Origin: Thermoleophilia bacterium UBA2241
Lineage (GTDB): Bacteria; Actinomycetota; Thermoleophilia; UBA2241
Direction: 5' to 3'
Assembly: GCA_002347645.1 (NCBI GenBank)
Contig: DDYF01000039.1
Coordinates: 204 to 64,203, forward strand
Length of the DNA stretch: 64,000 bases
The translations under genes and the position numbers were made by a program. The notes beneath the pieces are model-generated. The model searched no databases. It was not told the DNA's origin and saw nothing but the letters and a program-made list of their open reading frames with translations. This document shows, piece after piece, positions 63,164-64,000 of this stretch; positions within the stretch are counted from its first letter, which is position 1, and each line of letters opens with the position of its first letter.

Positions 63164-63621
63164 GAACTGCCCTCCACTAGGCGGTCACGGGTACGTTGCT
63201 GAGCCTGTCGCGCGCGGGTCTGCAAGAGATACGGCCGGGCGCGCGCCCCTGCTGCCTGGCTCCGCCCGGCAGCCGAGAGGACCTGGTCAGCCGGGCGCTC
63301 GAAGTATACGGCCCCGTCTGCCGACTAGCATGGGACGCAACGCACAAACTTGGCCCGTGCCGATGGTCAATCTGGTACAGGGTGGATAAAGGCATGCCTG
63401 CGAGCAAGAGCCGCCCGTGACGGAATCGGCAAGCGAGGAGTGTGCGCATCGGCGCTTTCGGCAGCCGCGCGGCTCGGCTTCGCCGGCCCCGCGGTCGGTG
63501 GTGCCGCGGCCACGGCAGCGTGGCGGCGCCCCCTTCTCGGCCTGATGAGCCTGCCGACGCCGCAGTGGTTGTCCACTATGTCCAGAATCGACCCGCCAAA
63601 TCTCCGTCCTGTTGGAACAAA
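63164..63621. other. Divergent intergenic region between gdhA and the dehydratase gene
   Basis: No gene seen. Contains a 6+3-bp hairpin (63251..63273) in the gdhA leader, TATACT (63303..63308, minus) as the gdhA -10 box, and a direct repeat TGTCCA-CTA-TGTCCA near 63570-63585 that could be an operator for the downstream gene. Confidence 0.4.
63303..63308 (-). promoter_or_regulatory. Candidate -10 box for gdhA
   Basis: TATACT on the minus strand about 140 nt before the gdhA ATG. No strong -35. Confidence 0.4.
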
Positions 63622-63650
63622 TTGACGAACGCCTCGAGCCTGTGTAAAGT
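63622..63650 (+). promoter_or_regulatory. Strong promoter for the 4-hydroxybutyryl-CoA dehydratase gene
   Basis: TTGACG, 17-nt spacer, TAAAGT: the best sigma70-type promoter of the window. Predicted leader ~130 nt to the ATG at 63787. Confidence 0.75.
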
Positions 63651-63786
63651 GCAGACACTGGAGAGGGCGTCAGGACGCTTGCAGGTCCCCTTCCGCCCCC
63701 ACCACACCGCCGTCACCGCGCGAGCGCCTTCCGCTTCGGCGCGCGCCCGCGCCCGGTATTGGCCCGCACCAGGAAGGAGTGCACGC

Positions 63787-64000
63787 ATGGCTCTCAAGAC
63801 TCCGGAGGAGTTCATCCAGAGCATCGCCGACCTCGACCTCGAGATCTACTTGTTCGGGGAGAGGGTGGACGACTACGTCAACCACCCCGTCATCCGCCCC
63901 AGCCTCAACTGCATGGCGATGACCTACGAGCTGGCGCAGTATCCCGAGTACGAAGACCTGATGCTGGCTACCAGCCACCTGACCGGCAAGAAGGTCAACC
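63787..64000 (+). CDS. abfD: 4-hydroxybutyryl-CoA dehydratase/vinylacetyl-CoA isomerase (5' part)
   Basis: First 71 codons, cut by the window end. The segment YLFGERVDDYVNHPVIRPSLNCMAMTYELAQ-type (split here: VDDYVNHPVIRPSLNC, MAMTYELAQYPEYEDLM) closely follows clostridial AbfD, whose N-terminus is IRPSINCVAMTYELAQ. The family uses FAD and a [4Fe-4S] cluster to dehydrate 4-hydroxybutyryl-CoA to crotonyl-CoA in aminobutyrate/succinate fermentation or the archaeal 4-hydroxybutyrate carbon-fixation cycles. The 4Fe-4S cysteines lie beyond the window. HpaB-type flavin monooxygenases are related but less similar. ATG with AAGGAG site. Confidence 0.85.
   Translation, partial: MALKTPEEFIQSIADLDLEIYLFGERVDDYVNHPVIRPSLNCMAMTYELAQYPEYEDLMLATSHLTGKKVN

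Noticed and set aside
63350..63625. Possible small gene between gdhA and abfD
   Set aside because: Ala/Arg-rich reading without ribosome-binding site or recognisable domain, overlapping the abfD promoter.

Overview
The window is GC-rich DNA from an anaerobic-looking bacterium, most likely a deep-branching actinobacterium (Actinomycetota, e.g. a Coriobacteriia/Anaerosomatales- or Thermoleophilia-type lineage; this is inferred from gene content and order, not from a marker gene). The grounds are long colinear operons with 1-4 nt stop/start overlaps, many GTG starts, -10 boxes of the TANNNT type (some next to near-leaderless starts), an LAXTG class E sortase substrate, an LCP/MurA block beside the ATP synthase operon, and strong GC hairpins without U-tracts as terminators. 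About 62 genes are seen; of 61 whose stop lies inside the window, 54 end in TGA, 7 in TAG and none in TAA.

Layout. 1-11 kb (minus strand): udg, two sugar nucleotidyltransferases, phosphomannomutase and a PGI/PMI-type isomerase, followed by an AdoMet by-product salvage group (degenerate PNP-like protein, ahcY, mtnA), comF and hpf. 11-19 kb: O-antigen-ligase-like/TPR protein, a small LAXTG surface protein (plus strand), an unknown membrane-anchored protein, an LCP enzyme and murA. 19-26.3 kb: complete F1Fo ATP synthase operon atpZ-I-B-E-F-H-A-G-D-C. 26.3-34 kb: wecA-like transferase, dCMP deaminase, rpiB, tsaC/sua5, and hisZ-G-B-H-A-F (no hisD or hisC). 34-37.5 kb: dnaE. 37.5-45.7 kb: a leucine/isoleucine operon leuA-C-D-B-ilvE-cimA-FAH preceded by an unannotated leucine-rich leader peptide. 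45.7-51.2 kb: ilvC, class V aminotransferase, serA and mtbB. 51.2-54.7 kb: small stress-type proteins and a secreted diheme protein with a long leader. 54.7-60 kb: ilvD-ilvB-ilvN-rnk-homocysteine methyltransferase. 60-64 kb: DUF302 protein and thioredoxin behind a CsoR/CstR-type operator, a PII protein, glutamate dehydrogenase, and the 5' end of a 4-hydroxybutyryl-CoA dehydratase gene.

The main discovery is mtbB (45765..47162, minus strand): a dimethylamine:corrinoid methyltransferase whose reading frame is interrupted by a single in-frame UAG exactly where the family carries pyrrolysine, in the context GL-UAG-VGVGDP. It would normally be annotated as two broken genes. It implies that this organism decodes UAG as pyrrolysine, although no pyl genes, corrinoid protein or MtbA lie in the window and seven neighbouring genes use UAG as an ordinary stop. 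The gene sits at the end of an ilvC-aminotransferase-serA operon. The serA gene just upstream itself ends in UAG; reading through it would bring ribosomes to a UGA one base before the mtbB AUG, suggesting a possible UAG-dependent coupling.

Functionally the window is mostly housekeeping: branched-chain amino acid synthesis (pyruvate/citramalate route to isoleucine plus leucine and valine), histidine, serine, nitrogen assimilation (PII + GDH), energy coupling and envelope polysaccharide. The methylamine enzyme, the 4-hydroxybutyryl-CoA dehydratase and the diheme protein point to anaerobic metabolism.
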